From Athripsodes cinereus (Eukaryota > Arthropoda > Insecta > Trichoptera > Leptoceridae), in contig OX388309.1 of NCBI GenBank assembly GCA_947579605.1, forward strand, positions 18,360,713-18,424,712: a stretch of 64,000 nt of DNA. The letters run 5' to 3'. The number at the start of each line of letters is the position of its first letter. Positions within the stretch are counted from its first letter, which is position 1. The notes beneath the pieces are model-generated. The model was not told where the DNA came from. It searched no databases and saw only the letters and a list, made by a program, of their open reading frames with translations. Positions 36,050 to 48,304 of this stretch are shown here, in pieces. A program made the translations under genes and the position numbers.

Positions 36050-36125
36050 AGTTTTAAGCTTACTGTGAAGGGTGTTTAGATTGTATTTGGGTTTATAATA
36101 AAACCCAGATAAATCTTTAAAAAAA
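36050..36125 (+). mobile_element. tRNA-derived SINE, 5'-truncated
   Basis: AAGCTTACTGTGAAGGGTGT and GTATTTGGGTTTATAATAAAACCCAGATA, as in the 51.43 kb copy. Confidence 0.65.
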
Positions 36126-37859
36126 CTGCCATCACGTGACGGGAATTAAGGGTACCTACGTATTTGTCCTACGATAGTAAATTAAGTAATATTTACTTGT
36201 GTTGTCCAACCCTAATATTAGTTCACCTTGATTAGTTGGAATTGTACTTTGTGCTATTACTACCTATGTAGGTATAAGGTTCTAAAGTACCGTATCATCT
36301 ATATTTTAATATGTTTTGTATTATGTACTAAGGTTTATCCTATAATATCTACATAAAGCCATAGGCTAATGGAGGTTACACGCTTCTTTAAAATTCACAT
36401 AATATCAGGCTATTGGCAACTCCGGCTTATTGAAAAATTATAGGTAGGTAAATTTAATATCATGTCTGTATTATGTGTTGCCTGCAAGGTACATATGTAC
36501 CATTATATTTTAATATATTATATCTATATTATAGGTATGTGTGAATACCCATCAGCTGATATCCACAATACAAACCTACATTATCCGTGTTATATTATTG
36601 TGCTGAGAGGCAAATGGCGCGAAAACAAACATACACACGTTGCACACGTTCTTTTTTTTCAATATACATACACATAATATTATCGTAAAAGACCGTTGGA
36701 AGATCAAATTGGTTGCAGCTGAACCATTTCTCCAATAAAATGTCGGTTCTGGTTTTCAATATGTTGTGTGCCAGTCAGTGTATTATGAATAATAAACTAA
36801 GAACACATTGATTTTGAACATCTTTCAATTCCTGTGAAAATTATGGTTGTGGGTACACACATGTTCATTATTTAATGTTAATCATTCATCAACGAGTAGG
36901 TACTAGATACATAATACAGTATGTCATTTTCACTTGTATAGTAGCCATCTAAAGTCTAATACAAAGATAATTATATAAAACCTTATCTTGGTAGAGAGAA
37001 CTTTGGACGTTATAGTCAGTAAGAAATCAAAATTTAGTATAAGATTCAACACAATAAATGTCTGGATTTTTACTTCCCAGGGAAAATATGGTGTAGGTAC
37101 AATACAGTAAATAGTTTAAGATGCGATGTAGGCTGTACAGCTTCTAACTTACATATAAATGGGGATGGATTGATTCACCAGCGTGCACATGTAAAATGAC
37201 ACAAACTATGGACCTTCTGATAAATCAGTGTCCCACACACGCATTCCAAGGAAAAACTTCAGGTCTTACACGTTCTTACAGACGATGCGATCAAGTGGCT
37301 GCGGAATTTAGAGGTCAAATTGAGAGCGGCATAAGAAAAAAAAATGAATGAATTTGAGCTGCGGCATTTCTATTAGGTCATACTTTAAAAATGCCCAATC
37401 AAATTCCAAAGATTGTTGTTTGTTTTTGCTTATAGTTCTCAAGAGACTAGGATACTTACTATCTTTCGTAATATATTTTTACTGAAAAACTAATGTCTGA
37501 GGGTTACTTGTACCAAATATTTTAGAAAGAGTTAGCAATTAAATCGACACAAAATCTGTCAGAGTTAAAGAGACATGAAACAATTTTGTCATAAAATCAT
37601 CGTGTAAATTTTTATTATAGGATTATTTACTCATATTAATGTCATACTTATTACATATTCTGTAATTCATTGATATATACCTATTACATACGCACCTAGT
37701 CTTAATGTTGTTTTGTTTTAAATAGGTACATAAATTTAAATTCGTCCTTCGTTGCTAAGCATCTTGCCAGGTGCAAAAATAATAATAATTATAAGACCTG
37801 CCCGCCCTTCAGTAATACATACCTACATACTTCTTCAAGATGATGATTGTACTGTGTAC

Positions 37860-37882
37860 ATATATATATATATATATATATT
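37860..37882 (+). repeat. (TA)n microsatellite
   Basis: Uninterrupted TA run of about eleven units. Confidence 0.9.
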
Positions 37883-38029
37883 ATATACCTCCCTACCAGC
37901 GGCGTACCTTCCATACAAGCAAATATGCAACGCATGCCCTAAAGTACACGAATAATCTCAAAAATGATATCATGTCATTTCAAGATTCTGTACTAATTGA
38001 GAGGGGCATCGAAGACGTAAATGTAGCAT

Positions 38030-38185
38030 AAAAGATTCCCACGAGGCGGTATTGGCCGGCCAGCCCTTCAGGCTGCCCAATGGAGTCCGCCCGTGAGGAC
38101 TAAAGTTTTGCTTAGAAGAGCGGATAAATAGAAGTCCCCCGACTTCTGAGATATCCGGGTATGGGAGGGAGTCTTCAATGATGTA
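38030..38185 (+). mobile_element. GC-rich retroelement 3' end (family G) with hairpin
   Basis: Begins AAAAGATTCCCACGAGGCGG and contains GGCCGGCCAGCCC. It ends in a nested hairpin, CGGATA...TATCCG (38121-38157), enclosing GAAGTC-CCCC-GACTTC. It is related to the 39.8 kb insertion and the 5.8 kb fragment. Confidence 0.55.
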
Positions 38186-38394
38186 CTAATATCTATACTA
38201 CTATAGTATCTATGTATATAATTATTACGATTATTTATTTATTTTAGAGCATGCGTTTCATATTTGCTTGTATCTCAATATAATTATGCATGCTGTATAA
38301 ATGTATATAATTATCCTTACCTACATATATGTAATTGTTCATCTCATAACTGTAACCTATAGATTATCCAAAATATTTTCTTCATGCATATTAA

Positions 38395-38510
38395 TAGACT
38401 ACTACTACTACTACTACTACTACTACTGTATATCATCACCAGTAGGTATATAAACTGCATGTAATAAACATGCAGGTCAGTGTAGGAGACTATAACATCA
38501 ATATACTGAC
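38395..38510 (-). mobile_element. TAG-tailed SINE, degenerate, with (CTA)n
   Basis: A run of about ten CTA units (TAG on the SINE sense strand), then ATATCATCACC, CTGCATGTAATAAACATGCAG. Expansion of the SINE's own 3' repeat. Confidence 0.6.
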
Positions 38511-38756
38511 CATAAAATATTATTTTGAATGTTTTTAGTATTCTAAAACGCAGTTAAGTTACTCGATTATTCGCTCGTCTATGGTAATTGATGGTAATGG
38601 TGATTGATGTGATTATATTTTTTTTTCTATCAATCTATCCTCGCGAAAAAAATCCATGATGGGTGTTCTTTGCAGCGACGTATTATAATATCACATATTA
38701 GTAACGTAGTACTAGTTTTCTCAGAAATAAGATTCCAAAATTAATATCAAGACCAT

Positions 38757-38875
38757 TCGATCCCAGATGCCAGTGAACTCCCCTTCCTCGACACAAGCTT
38801 TTAGCTTACTGTGAAAGGTGTGTAAGGTTGTGTGTGGGTTTATGATAAAAACTCAGATATATCTTTAAAAAATCT
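38757..38875 (+). mobile_element. tRNA-derived SINE
   Basis: TTCGATCCCAGATGCCAGTG is a tRNA B-box remnant. It is followed by ACACAAGCTTTTAGCTTACTG and GGGTTTATGATAAAAACTCA, ending in an A-rich tail. Confidence 0.7.
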
Positions 38876-39127
38876 GTTTCATTCCATAACATTAAAATGC
38901 TAATAGTCTCCCTCGCACTTACAAGACAGTAAGTACTGCACATCGTATGCACATGACTTAGTCATCAAGGACCCCTAAAATAAAAAAAAATATTTTGGAC
39001 CGCAGATTCGATTTGAATCATTACAGATTTGTAGTTTGTTTTTTTTTAGTCTATATTATATTATAATATAAACGTCGCTGTCCGTGATGCGTATTCCTCG
39101 ATCTTACTCACCCCTTCTCCTCTCAAC

Positions 39128-39162
39128 CCTGTATAGTGTGTGTATGTGTGTGTGTGTGTGTG
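39128..39162 (+). repeat. (GT)n microsatellite
   Basis: Alternating GTGTGTGT run with one TATG interruption. Confidence 0.9.
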
Positions 39163-39792
39163 TGGAATACGAAGGTGGCGTGCTATATAATATAATCCAT
39201 ATATTATAATATTATAGAAGATGCTGTTGCACATCTGTCCCAATTCCACCATTCACCACACGAACCCACACCTACATCTACAATAGTTTCTTACAAAAGA
39301 CAGGGATGAAATTACATTTATATGCGCATGGTGCGAGAGAGATAATTTAATGGAAAAATTTGAATAATACAATTGGCATGTTTTTTAACGGATTTTTGTA
39401 ATTTATACCTACTCAATACGTAAATAATAAATCGTTCAAAATATTTAGGTACGTGATTTAAAAAAAACTATTACACCCCAAACACACTAACAATAGTGAT
39501 AAATGTGATGGTGTTTTCGGCCTTGAAAGATGTGTCGCCGTCTTATTTGTCGGAGATGTGCGAGAGATAGAAACCGTCAGTAAAAGACGGCTCATGCTTT
39601 GCTCAGCACAGGGTGAGGCAAAAGGCAGACTAATTTATTTCGTAATACCTACAGGCTTTGGAATTAGAGTGTCCAGTGCTGCGGGTCCCAGATGCTGGAA
39701 CAAGCTACCTCTGGGTCTGTGAGAGGAGGCGAAAGGAGAGGGCTTCAAGGAAGCTGAAGACACCTTATTGGTCAATAGAGCCTTGCAGCTTT

Positions 39793-40192
39793 ATTTCAGC
39801 GATGAGGTTTGTCACCCATCTGGTTTGGGGAAGTGTTTTTAAATGCTACAAACGCTTCACACTTTAAGACATTCGTGGATGTGTGGGTCTCAAGATGGGA
39901 TCTGCTACGCCAGCCGGGTCCCCCGCCCACTGACGTGGTAGGATCGGAGATGCCAACACTGGCATAGTGGTACTAGAGAGAATTAAAATATTAATAAATC
40001 GTCACCTAAACGGATAAATAGGAGTCCTTGGACTCCTGCAATATCCGAAAAATAAAGTTATTTCAACCCATCCTGAATGCCTTACTTTTTGTTGTCACGG
40101 AGAGGACGGTTTACATTCTTATTACATGCAGCTGGTCTGCTGGCTACCCCTACTTGTGGAATATCCCGTGATAGTGTAGTAGAAGCTTATTT
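39793..40192 (+). mobile_element. TAG-tailed SINE, 5'-truncated and interrupted
   Basis: The first part, TTTCAGCGATGAGGTTTGTCACCCATC, ends at 39820. The second resumes at 40066 with ACCCATCCTGAATGCC and runs to GATAGTGTAGTAG. The gap is a family G insertion. Confidence 0.75.
39821..40065 (+). mobile_element. Family G retroelement 3' end inserted in a SINE
   Basis: Flanked by ACCCATC (39814-39820, 40066-40072). Contains TACGCCAGCCGGGTCCCCCG and CTGACGTGGTAGGATCGG. It ends with a nested hairpin, CGGATA...TATCCG (40011-40047) around GGAGTCC-TT-GGACTCC, then AAAAATAAAGTTATTTCA. 5'-truncated and target-duplicated, so it moved by retrotransposition. Confidence 0.75.
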
Positions 40193-40544
40193 CGAGTTTG
40201 ACAAGTTGCAATTATACCTTCATTTTGCATTACCTGCTATTTGCTACATGTTATTATACATAATAATATAATTATTTATTGAATTATTAAATTTAACACC
40301 AGTTATTAAACACATACATTATCAATAGGTTAATGTACCTACGCATTTTCGGGATCTTATGCAAATATGTGATATATACATCGATGTTAAAAATAGGTCA
40401 GCCAAAATGTGAATATATTTTGCAGACATATGTACATAAATATATAGGTATATAAAATTTGTTGCCACACAGTGCATTGATTTCATTGCTTAACTAACAT
40501 ATACGTATTAAATTATTCTACAAATTGTATTACTATACTAAACC

Positions 40545-41010
40545 CTCACGCAATATCCCAGGTGGGGTAGGCAGAGAGAACTGAGCGCCATATAGCCTTT
40601 GCTTCCTCTACATTCATTCAGTTTCTCATACATGAACGTCGATTTCTCTTACTTAATACGTGTCCGTCCTAAAGATCCACGTGCTCAAATCACGTAGTTC
40701 TTGGACGTCCGCACATTTTTACACCCTTTCTTTCAGATAAATACATCCTCTTCGTCATCCTTTCATCATGCATTCGCTCAACATGTCCTAACACTTGAAA
40801 CCATCATAACTTGTGTACACTCATTCTACAACACTCCTCTCTCTCTCTCTACGTGTTACCAATCATTCTCCCCAGCGATCGCATCTCTACACAATTCATT
40901 CCACTTTCATCATGCATTCGCTCAACACTTGAAACCATCATAACTTGTGTACACTCATTCTACAACACTCCTCTCTCTCTCTCTACGTGTTACCAATCAT
41001 TCTATAAATT
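40545..41010 (-). mobile_element. LINE tail, family A, with internal duplication
   Basis: Reads plus strand from ACCCTCACGCAATATCCCAG through the reverse of the RWFGHVERM...AYP tail. A segment of roughly 130 bases (from about CATCATGCATTCGCTCAACA to CGTGTTACCAATCATTCT) occurs twice, at about 40766-40875 and 40909-41002. Confidence 0.75.
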
Positions 41011-42759
41011 ATAGGCGTTTACACGTATTTTAAATTGCCTTTTACTGCATTTACTTACTTGATTGTATTGAAATTACACGAATTGCTTGTTAATCATTAC
41101 AGAGATTCTTGTAATTCATCTCTTGTCATTGTTGTATCGAATAGGTAAATAGGTATATTATACAATCATATTAATATAACACCCTGTATCCATTGTAGGT
41201 AGGTACGCATTACTTCTCCATCTGTACCATATGAAAGGAGTAACCAACCACCTTTGAATTTAGTTTATATTATCAGTATTCACCTTGAATAGTTGAAAGT
41301 GATACTTTTACATTTCTATAAATACCTAATACCTATATACAATATTATTATTGTTATTAACAGATGTTGTATAAAGTACAAATACAGTCAGCTGCGAAAT
41401 TTTGTACATTCATAGATCGTACCCTAGTATTATTAATTATACATTAATTATTATATTGGCGAAATATATTGCATGTTGGAGTGTATGTAGAAACCACATT
41501 TCGTTATATGCGTTTGCATAATATGTGATATCATTGTCTTTTGTATTGGATACACAATACGTATATCGATTTCATGTTTTTTGAATGCCGTAATTTTACA
41601 TCTTGTAAATACGTAGGTTATAAAATACGTGGGTTACTTTTTACGAATAAATACTAAATAGGTGATGTTACAGAAAATTGTACTTCGTGAAATATTTTTT
41701 TTGTTTTATCTTCTTAAACTAAGAAGTTTTTTTTATATCTACATATATAATAATATATCTATTTTTTCTATTCATTCTGTGTATTCTAAGAAGAAATCTA
41801 TTCATTATAATTATTATAGTATCTAATAAGTGAGAATTAATCCTAAGTAATGATTTCGTTCATCAAGGATGACAAAAGGGATGTATTGAATTTCTATAGA
41901 ATTTTTCGAATAAGGCTTTCGATAGTCCTAGCTTCGCAGAGTTCTTCACTATGACAGATACAATATAAAATACAGAGCGCATAGCAGTCTGATATATAAA
42001 AATTGTATTGAATTCGTAAGTAGGTAAAGTAAAACTGTAATGAATATTATTTTTTATAACATGTATTCCCGAAATTTTTCTTTCAATTATTGAAAACAAC
42101 AGCCTCTAACAATAAGGTTTTTTCACTTTAGACATGTTTAGTTAGCAAAGTCTAATAATTGTACCTACATTGTTTTTGTTAGTACTGCATTATATTACCT
42201 ATATTAAGGTATCTGGAATATGTTTATTTCACACATTTCGTAACTTCATAAATACATAATTATGTGAAGTCACTTGTGATAAACCGGAACCCCTCATAGA
42301 TATTTATACAAGTTAGTAGATACTTGATGCATTTATGTATTCACATATTGAAATAAGTACTATTTATAGCTTTACCCATCGATTCTTAGAAAGGAAATTG
42401 GTTTTAATTCGCTTCACACATCAAATATATCCCGGCTTCGCGTTATTCAGGAAATAATCGTTACTGACAAAATACTATGGATACTAAAAAGTAAGTACAT
42501 AGGTATCGCACTTGTATTAACTCTCTAGAGAAATTTATTGACATAATTACATAAAGATGGTTCATATAAATTTGATTTTTTTCAACACTATGAAATATGT
42601 TGTACGCAGTTTTGGCATTTTACTGGATTTTTCTCACCTGCGTGAGTGAAGATATTGAGAATACTGTATTACTTAACAGATAGATACCTCATAAATGTAC
42701 AATCCAACAAAATGTGATATCCCTTTAGTCGGAAACAGGAAAGGTGTCCCGATTAGTGA

Positions 42760-43250
42760 TGTAAGAAGAGAAAATACTCCAAAGAAATTTCTCGTTCTCG
42801 AGAAGTTTCTCCGAGAATTTCTCCTCTGATGGAAGAGAAATTTATCTTCATAATTTTTCTTAATGGTATTATGACCTTTCGCCCAGTACATTTCGTAGCC
42901 AACCTGATTGATGCAAAAAATTTGTGGGGCTGATTAAGGCCCGAATCAGAGGTTATCAACACTTTTTTCTATGTACGTACCTACCTGCAAATTTTTTTTA
43001 ACTTAAATATGGGCATGTGGGGTGTCAAACATCAAGATTTTTCATCAGTTATTAGCACTTTTTTCTATGTAGGTACCTAACATTTTTTTTGTTTCCATAA
43101 TTAATTGTCGCTATATTAGTGATAAATTGTCTCAACATATGTACATTGATTGATTGAATATAGTATTTATTATTATATCTACTGTTAGATAAAAAATAAA
43201 AAAAATCTCCGAAAATTCTCTACTTCGAGAAATTTCTCGGTAATGAGTAT
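42760..43250. mobile_element. Possible MITE with heat-shock-element-like ends
   Basis: 42784-42825 (GAAATTTCTCGTTCTCGAGAAG...) and 43206-43242 (...TCGAGAAATTTCTCGG) are arrays of GAA/TTC repeats facing one another. The outer sequences AGTGATGTAAGAAGAGAAA and the reverse complement of GAGAAATTTCTCGGTAATGAGT are loosely inverted. No target duplication confirmed. Confidence 0.35.
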
Positions 43251-43654
43251 ATTTTAGTTTCTTTTGCACATGTATTTACCTCACCGCTGATGGGATGAAG
43301 ATCTTTGATTACTATGTACTTATTTGTTTAGTTCCTCCGGTATAAATATCCGATTAAATATTCCGATCATGTTACAAGTACCTACATACATATTCAATAT
43401 CATATTTTATCCGGAAGCTTTCAGACACGATAGATAGTCACGTATTCCGTTTCCGTTTATGAAAGTGAGAGATGTATGTCAACAAGTTTGTAATACCAAA
43501 TGAAGTTAGAATTTAAGTTAGAGATAATGTAAACAATTCATTTTTTTAATATACCTATAGATGCTGTCAAATTATTTTTAAATGGAAAAGGAGGAGGGAC
43601 TCAATATATTATATTTATATTATGGAAAGTCTATGTAATGATATACAGTATATG

Positions 43655-43800
43655 GCTGAAAGGTATTGTGCACGGAGGCGTGGCCGTCCGAGGATTAAAT
43701 TGCAAGATCATATATAAACCAGATCCTACAGAATGGACATTGAATAGGAGAGTATTTATGAGAAATTGAATGACAGTGATGGAAATGATGTGTGTATATG
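43655..43800 (+). mobile_element. LINE tail, family B, degenerate
   Basis: GCACGGAGGCGTGGCCGTCC, AGGATTAAATTGCAAGATCA and TGAGAAATTGAATGACAGTG match the GARRRGRPRIK...MRNCMTV stretch, with stops. Confidence 0.65.
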
Positions 43801-44051
43801 AGTGAGTGGCAATCCCAGCATAGAGAAGAAGGTGATATGGGATGATGACGATGATTATTTTTAATGATTTGTGTATGTACTTTGTTCTATTATTATAACA
43901 TTTGCCCTTATGGTTAACAAAAGGACGTAGGCATTGCTAACTTTGGATTTTTTATTTTACTGCTCTTTTTATAAGTTTAATTACGTTATTATTTCACCAA
44001 TTGGAACATTATAAAATGAATTAGTGTTAATTTATTATTATTTTGTTTCAG

Positions 44052-44110
44052 ATTATTGGAGATCCAGAAAATTCTCAGAGTCGTCCTCCTGCAGTGATAA
44101 AGAGAACTAA
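44052..44110 (+). CDS. Cip/Kip CDK inhibitor gene A, exon 2 (C-terminus)
   Basis: Short terminal exon. It follows a good acceptor (pyrimidine-rich run ending TTTCAG at 44051). Joined to the single base left by exon 1 it reads DYWRSRKFSESSSCSDKEN and stops at 44108-44110, giving a 168-residue protein. The junction creates QSQVTDYWRSRK, which fits both the PCNA-interacting consensus Q-x-x-[ILMV]-x-x-aromatic-aromatic and the CRL4-Cdt2 PIP degron (TD inside the box, basic residue at +4). In p21 and Dacapo such a degron drives S-phase destruction; function here is inferred. Too short for ORF callers and 25.3 kb from exon 1, so easily missed. The exact phase match and the meaningful motif make chance unlikely, but no transcript is available. 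Confidence 0.8.
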
Positions 44111-44301
44111 CCTCACCGTCCCTTCAAAAGAAAAAATATATTATTATTATTACTATTTTCTAGTTATATTACATATTATCATCTATATAGCATTTTAGTT
44201 AATGTAATATTATATTATGTACTATTATTTTTCTTGTCACTGTGTTATGTGAGATTGTAATCAAGAACTCTTCTTATTTTTATAATAATAATGTTTATAA
44301 G

Positions 44302-44415
44302 AGACCGGATTACATTAAAATGTCATGGCAATAGAATGACAGACATTTTCTCAGTTTCAATGATCCGGGATAGGTATGACTTTTATTCTTCTATATCCCT
44401 CACATAATCCGGTCT
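44302..44415 (+). repeat. Inverted repeat in the presumed gene A 3'UTR
   Basis: Perfect 11-base arms AGACCGGATTA (44302-44312) and TAATCCGGTCT (44405-44415), starting about 190 bases after the gene A stop codon. It may be an RNA stem in the 3'UTR or the termini of a tiny MITE. No target duplication is obvious. Confidence 0.4.
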
Positions 44416-45397
44416 GAAACTAATGTTATTACTGTATAATATAATACGCTTGAAATATCAATACAAGAAAAGAGTATAAATATTATCTTGATTATTTTAT
44501 TATCGTGCTCACTCAAACACATTTGTGCAAAGCACTTGGTGTGTTTGATTCCTACATTATGTGAAATGTGATTTATACTAGACAATAGTTTGTTATTGAT
44601 CTACCTTTGTTGTCAATTCGATCGCTTTTATGTTTTTTAAATCCACCTCACATAAATCTCGAAATATTGTGTTAAAAATTATCAAATGAACGTTCTTAGG
44701 TACATACATATATTTACCGATCTTGATTTCCAATACTTAATTATTGTAATTAAAAAAAAAATAGATTTACCGATACTTCTTTCCAGATGTACTTACTTTC
44801 TTTTCAATTTGTACCTTCAAATTGCTTTATGTAACTTAGTTAATGTCTATTGAAATTAATGTTAACATATCCAAGATGGTGTAAATAATGTACACTAATG
44901 ATCTGTTCATACAAAATAATCAGTTGGTGGGTTGTATTTGTTTCATTTAATGTAATAGAACACTTACCAAATTAGTAATTATTATGCATTAGTAAAGCCT
45001 AGATGCCCTTTATTATTATATTCATAAAAATATTACAAATGCCTACCTACATCGTGCAATGCCCCAGTAAGGGTATGTAGGTATATTTGTCATTAACTCA
45101 TTTTACATGGTATCTGTAGACTTATATTTAGGGCATTTTATCAGTTTTTATTATGTATTTTAAATAAATTTGAATCTCTTACGGGATAACGAAATGAAAA
45201 AGTGATCGAATGTTTGTTATTCACTGTTTTAGTTGGTAATAATAATTATTATAAATAGTAAGTACCTATGTGGTTGATGCAATTCCTACCTATAGAGATA
45301 GATGTATGCGAGATGAGATATTATATGACATAACGCTTCATTAGGTTACAATATAAATTTCTACTTTTTGTTATGCATAATTAGTTTATATTATTTA

Positions 45398-45535
45398 CTG
45401 CCGGTTCCATAAAGATAAAATCTCTTTTATTTGAAGTCCTAAATGTCCAACTTCTATTAGTTACTATGGTTGTTATAAGAAGCTTTTTATCCTCGAATAT
45501 TTAAGTAGACTTTATCATTTTTATGGAACTGGCCG
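45398..45535. mobile_element. PIF/Harbinger-like MITE
   Basis: 138 bp between TTA trinucleotides (45395-45397, 45536-45538). The ends CTGCCGGTTCCATAAA and (reverse complement) CGGCCAGTTCCATAAA agree at most positions. TTA duplication plus short TIRs suggests the PIF/Harbinger group. Confidence 0.55.
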
Positions 45536-45795
45536 TTAGTTTTATCGATGCGCATTGCCTGGCATGCTTAATTTTTGTTATATTAATACAACAACTATTT
45601 TGTTTTAACCTCAATATCCCAGGTATATACCACATATTAATATGGCTGAAATTAAACTTGTAAGACAATGCTGGCAAATTAAATGCAATAATAGTTTATA
45701 TTATATTAAATATCATTGTGATTGAGTGGTATTATACTGTTATATTCATACAAAACAATGTAATAAATTATGAACTTAAACCTCTACAAGTTGTA

Positions 45796-46000
45796 TAACT
45801 ATCATCGTCATCAATGGCTCTACAACCCGTGTTGGGTCTTGGCCTCTTCCAGAGCCTTCATGCTCACTCTACTTACTGTCCAACATTCTGAGCCATAAGT
45901 GAGAACAGGTCGAACAAGTGTTTTAAAATGTAAAATTTTGGTTTTTCTACAGAGATGTTGTGATTTAATGTGTCTCTGCAGTCTAAAGTAACATCAGTCT
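45796..46000 (-). mobile_element. LINE fragment with RT thumb motif
   Basis: Minus strand: LQRHIKSQHLCRKTKILHFK, LVRPVLTYGSECWTVSRV, then a stop. YGSE.W is the usual landmark after the RT core. It ends with CAAGACCCAACACGGGTTGT. Confidence 0.75.
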
Positions 46001-47196
46001 TTAGCTATTATTATTCGAATACATCTATAGTAGTAGTTATACAACTATAGTGGTTGCCTAATCTGGTTACCTCTTTCATAAATGTTTTTATCATTGGTTG
46101 ATATAATAATAACTGCAATATTGAAGATTGGGATATTTTCAGTAAGTAAATTATCATCTTCATTTAATTTATTTGCACACGTGTCCATTGTTGTATGAGT
46201 ATTTGATTTCACTCGATACTCTGTTATTATTGTAGAAAAAACAATTGGAAATATGTTTTTCATTTAATTTTTTTTTAAATTGCTGATTTTCAGTTTTCTG
46301 CATCATAAATTCAATTGAATAATGATATCTATGACAACGCTGTTAAAATACTGAACCCACAGACACTTAAATGCTGTTACATTATTCGCCTTGAGATATG
46401 AATTTCAAATTAGTGGATGGTCTTGAGAAGAATAGAATAGAATAGAGGTATGAATTTACTTTCTGATCTTTCATGATCCCTTAACATTCTAAAATACAAA
46501 ATAAGATTACACAGTCGAGCTATTTTGTTTAAATATACCAGGTTTCCATTTACTTAGTTTTATCTTAATTAATTACCCAAAATTGTAATATTTGTGTAAA
46601 ACTTTATTAAACTTCTGTAGGATAAGAAACATATATACCAAATTAAGCATAATATGTACATATTGTATTCAATAGAAAGATCATGTTTGTTAATCAGTCA
46701 ATAGATATTAATAATGATATAAAAAATATTTCACAAAAATAAGAAATATTTTCTACAAAAATCTATTGTTAAAACATCTAAGCTATCGTAGGTATTTAAC
46801 ACGCCTAGTCAATCTATGGTTTTTTTTTTTACGGTGGGCATGATTTTGAATTTTCAAAAAGGAATATCAAATAAAAAAATCAAGTATTGAATCATTTGAA
46901 AGCTTTACATATCAAGTCATGTATATTATTATACCTACATAGCATTTAAACACAAACCTATAATTTATTTCATACAAACCTACATCTCATTAAAATACAA
47001 TGAATAAATCGTGAAAATTTAAGTTTGTTACTATTTAAGGCTTAAAAAAACCAATTTATAAAATACATTTTTGTAATATTAAAATACTAAATAAATTCTA
47101 GTCTTGTCACTATGATGTTGTATTCGCTCTGTTTTTATTTCAATCCAAAATCACAACCTTTTATTCCCATGGATCGGCTATTCATATTGACATCTT

Positions 47197-47290
47197 CGAT
47201 TCAGCGATGAGGGTTATCGCTCTTCCCGAATGTCTTATTTTTATGTCACAGAGAGAAAATTATGTGTGTAAATTACATGTGCTTGTAGGA
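47197..47290 (+). mobile_element. TAG-tailed SINE fragment
   Basis: ATTCAGCGATGAGGGTTATC and CGAATGTCTTATTTTTATGTCAC match the middle of the SINE. Confidence 0.55.
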
Positions 47291-47539
47291 GATACATTAG
47301 ATGTAGGTACCTACCTAAATATTTATTTAATGACTGTCATTATATCCGAGCACATTAATTATTTGAATTTGATGTTTTTTAAGGTAAGTAAATGGAACTT
47401 AGAGTAAGTATTAGTTGATCTTTGAGATGGTTATCAATATTATAGAATTTGATATGAATTTTGCTAATAGAGCAATCAGATTTAAATTATTTACATTTAT
47501 CAGTATAGTTCTGTGGATGTACCCACAGTTTAACAGTAA

Positions 47540-47769
47540 CTACTATTATACCATCACAGCATATCCCACAAGTGGGGAAGCCAGCAGACCAGCTGCATGT
47601 AAGAAACATGCAAGCTGTCCTCTTCGTGCCAATATAAAATCAAGACATTCAGGATGAGTGGCAAACTTCATCGCTGAAATTAAGATGTACAATGTCGAAC
47701 ACCTGCCTTTTACAGGACATTCGAAAACTTAAGGAGAAGAGTGGGAGATCAATTCTTTACCGGGTGCTC
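47540..47769 (-). mobile_element. TAG-tailed SINE, nearly full length
   Basis: CTACTATTATACCATCACAGC through CTTTACCGGGTGCTC. CAGTAA flanks both ends (47534-47539, 47770-47775). A small internal deletion removes the ATTTTTT stretch. Confidence 0.8.
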
Positions 47770-48296
47770 CAGTAATAATATAGGTTTTCAGTTTTTTCAT
47801 TAGTGATATCTTTATTGTACAAAATAAGAATTAAATAACAACAATTATGGGTACAGAATGGTGAAGTACAAATAATCTTGTGCTTTGTGTGAGTAAATCA
47901 CAGAGGATCTTCCAATCAAGTCTAAATTACATCTGGAAGTTTTTATAACGTTGAGGTTTCCCCTATTATTGAATGGAAAAATATAATGATCGACGTACAT
48001 TTTTATGACTTATATGTAAAGCAGACTGTGACTCCCCCATTTTGTACTGCAAGGATAGAAGAGGATGGTTAAGAGCGATATATTTGTCACTCATATCCCT
48101 CCCTATGAGGAAATTTGTGAGAAAGATTGTCAAGAATATTCAATAATTTATTAATATGTATATTTTCCTAAATCAGTCGAAAATGAGTGATAAGAATAGA
48201 ATAATATTGTGTATATTTAGTTTATTTAGAGATAGTGATATAATACAATAATATACATATATTTATATCGTTGAAGACATCCCTCTTCTAACATTG

Positions 48297-48304
48297 TTTC
48301 CCGC
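48297..48304 (+). promoter_or_regulatory. E2F-type site upstream of gene B
   Basis: TTTCCCGC followed by GCCC, a perfect E2F consensus about 1 kb before the gene B ATG. The 48.57-49.28 kb stretch that follows is less AT-rich than its surroundings and probably holds the promoter and 5'UTR. No TATA box is convincing. Confidence 0.45.

Larger units (their letters stand above)
18792..44051 (+). other. Intron of gene A (25.3 kb)
   Basis: GT donor at 18792 and AG acceptor at 44050-44051. It is filled with repeats listed separately: LINE tails, TAG-tailed SINEs, two hAT MITEs, a 57-bp minisatellite and a fold-back element. No other host gene was recognised inside it. Confidence 0.75.
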
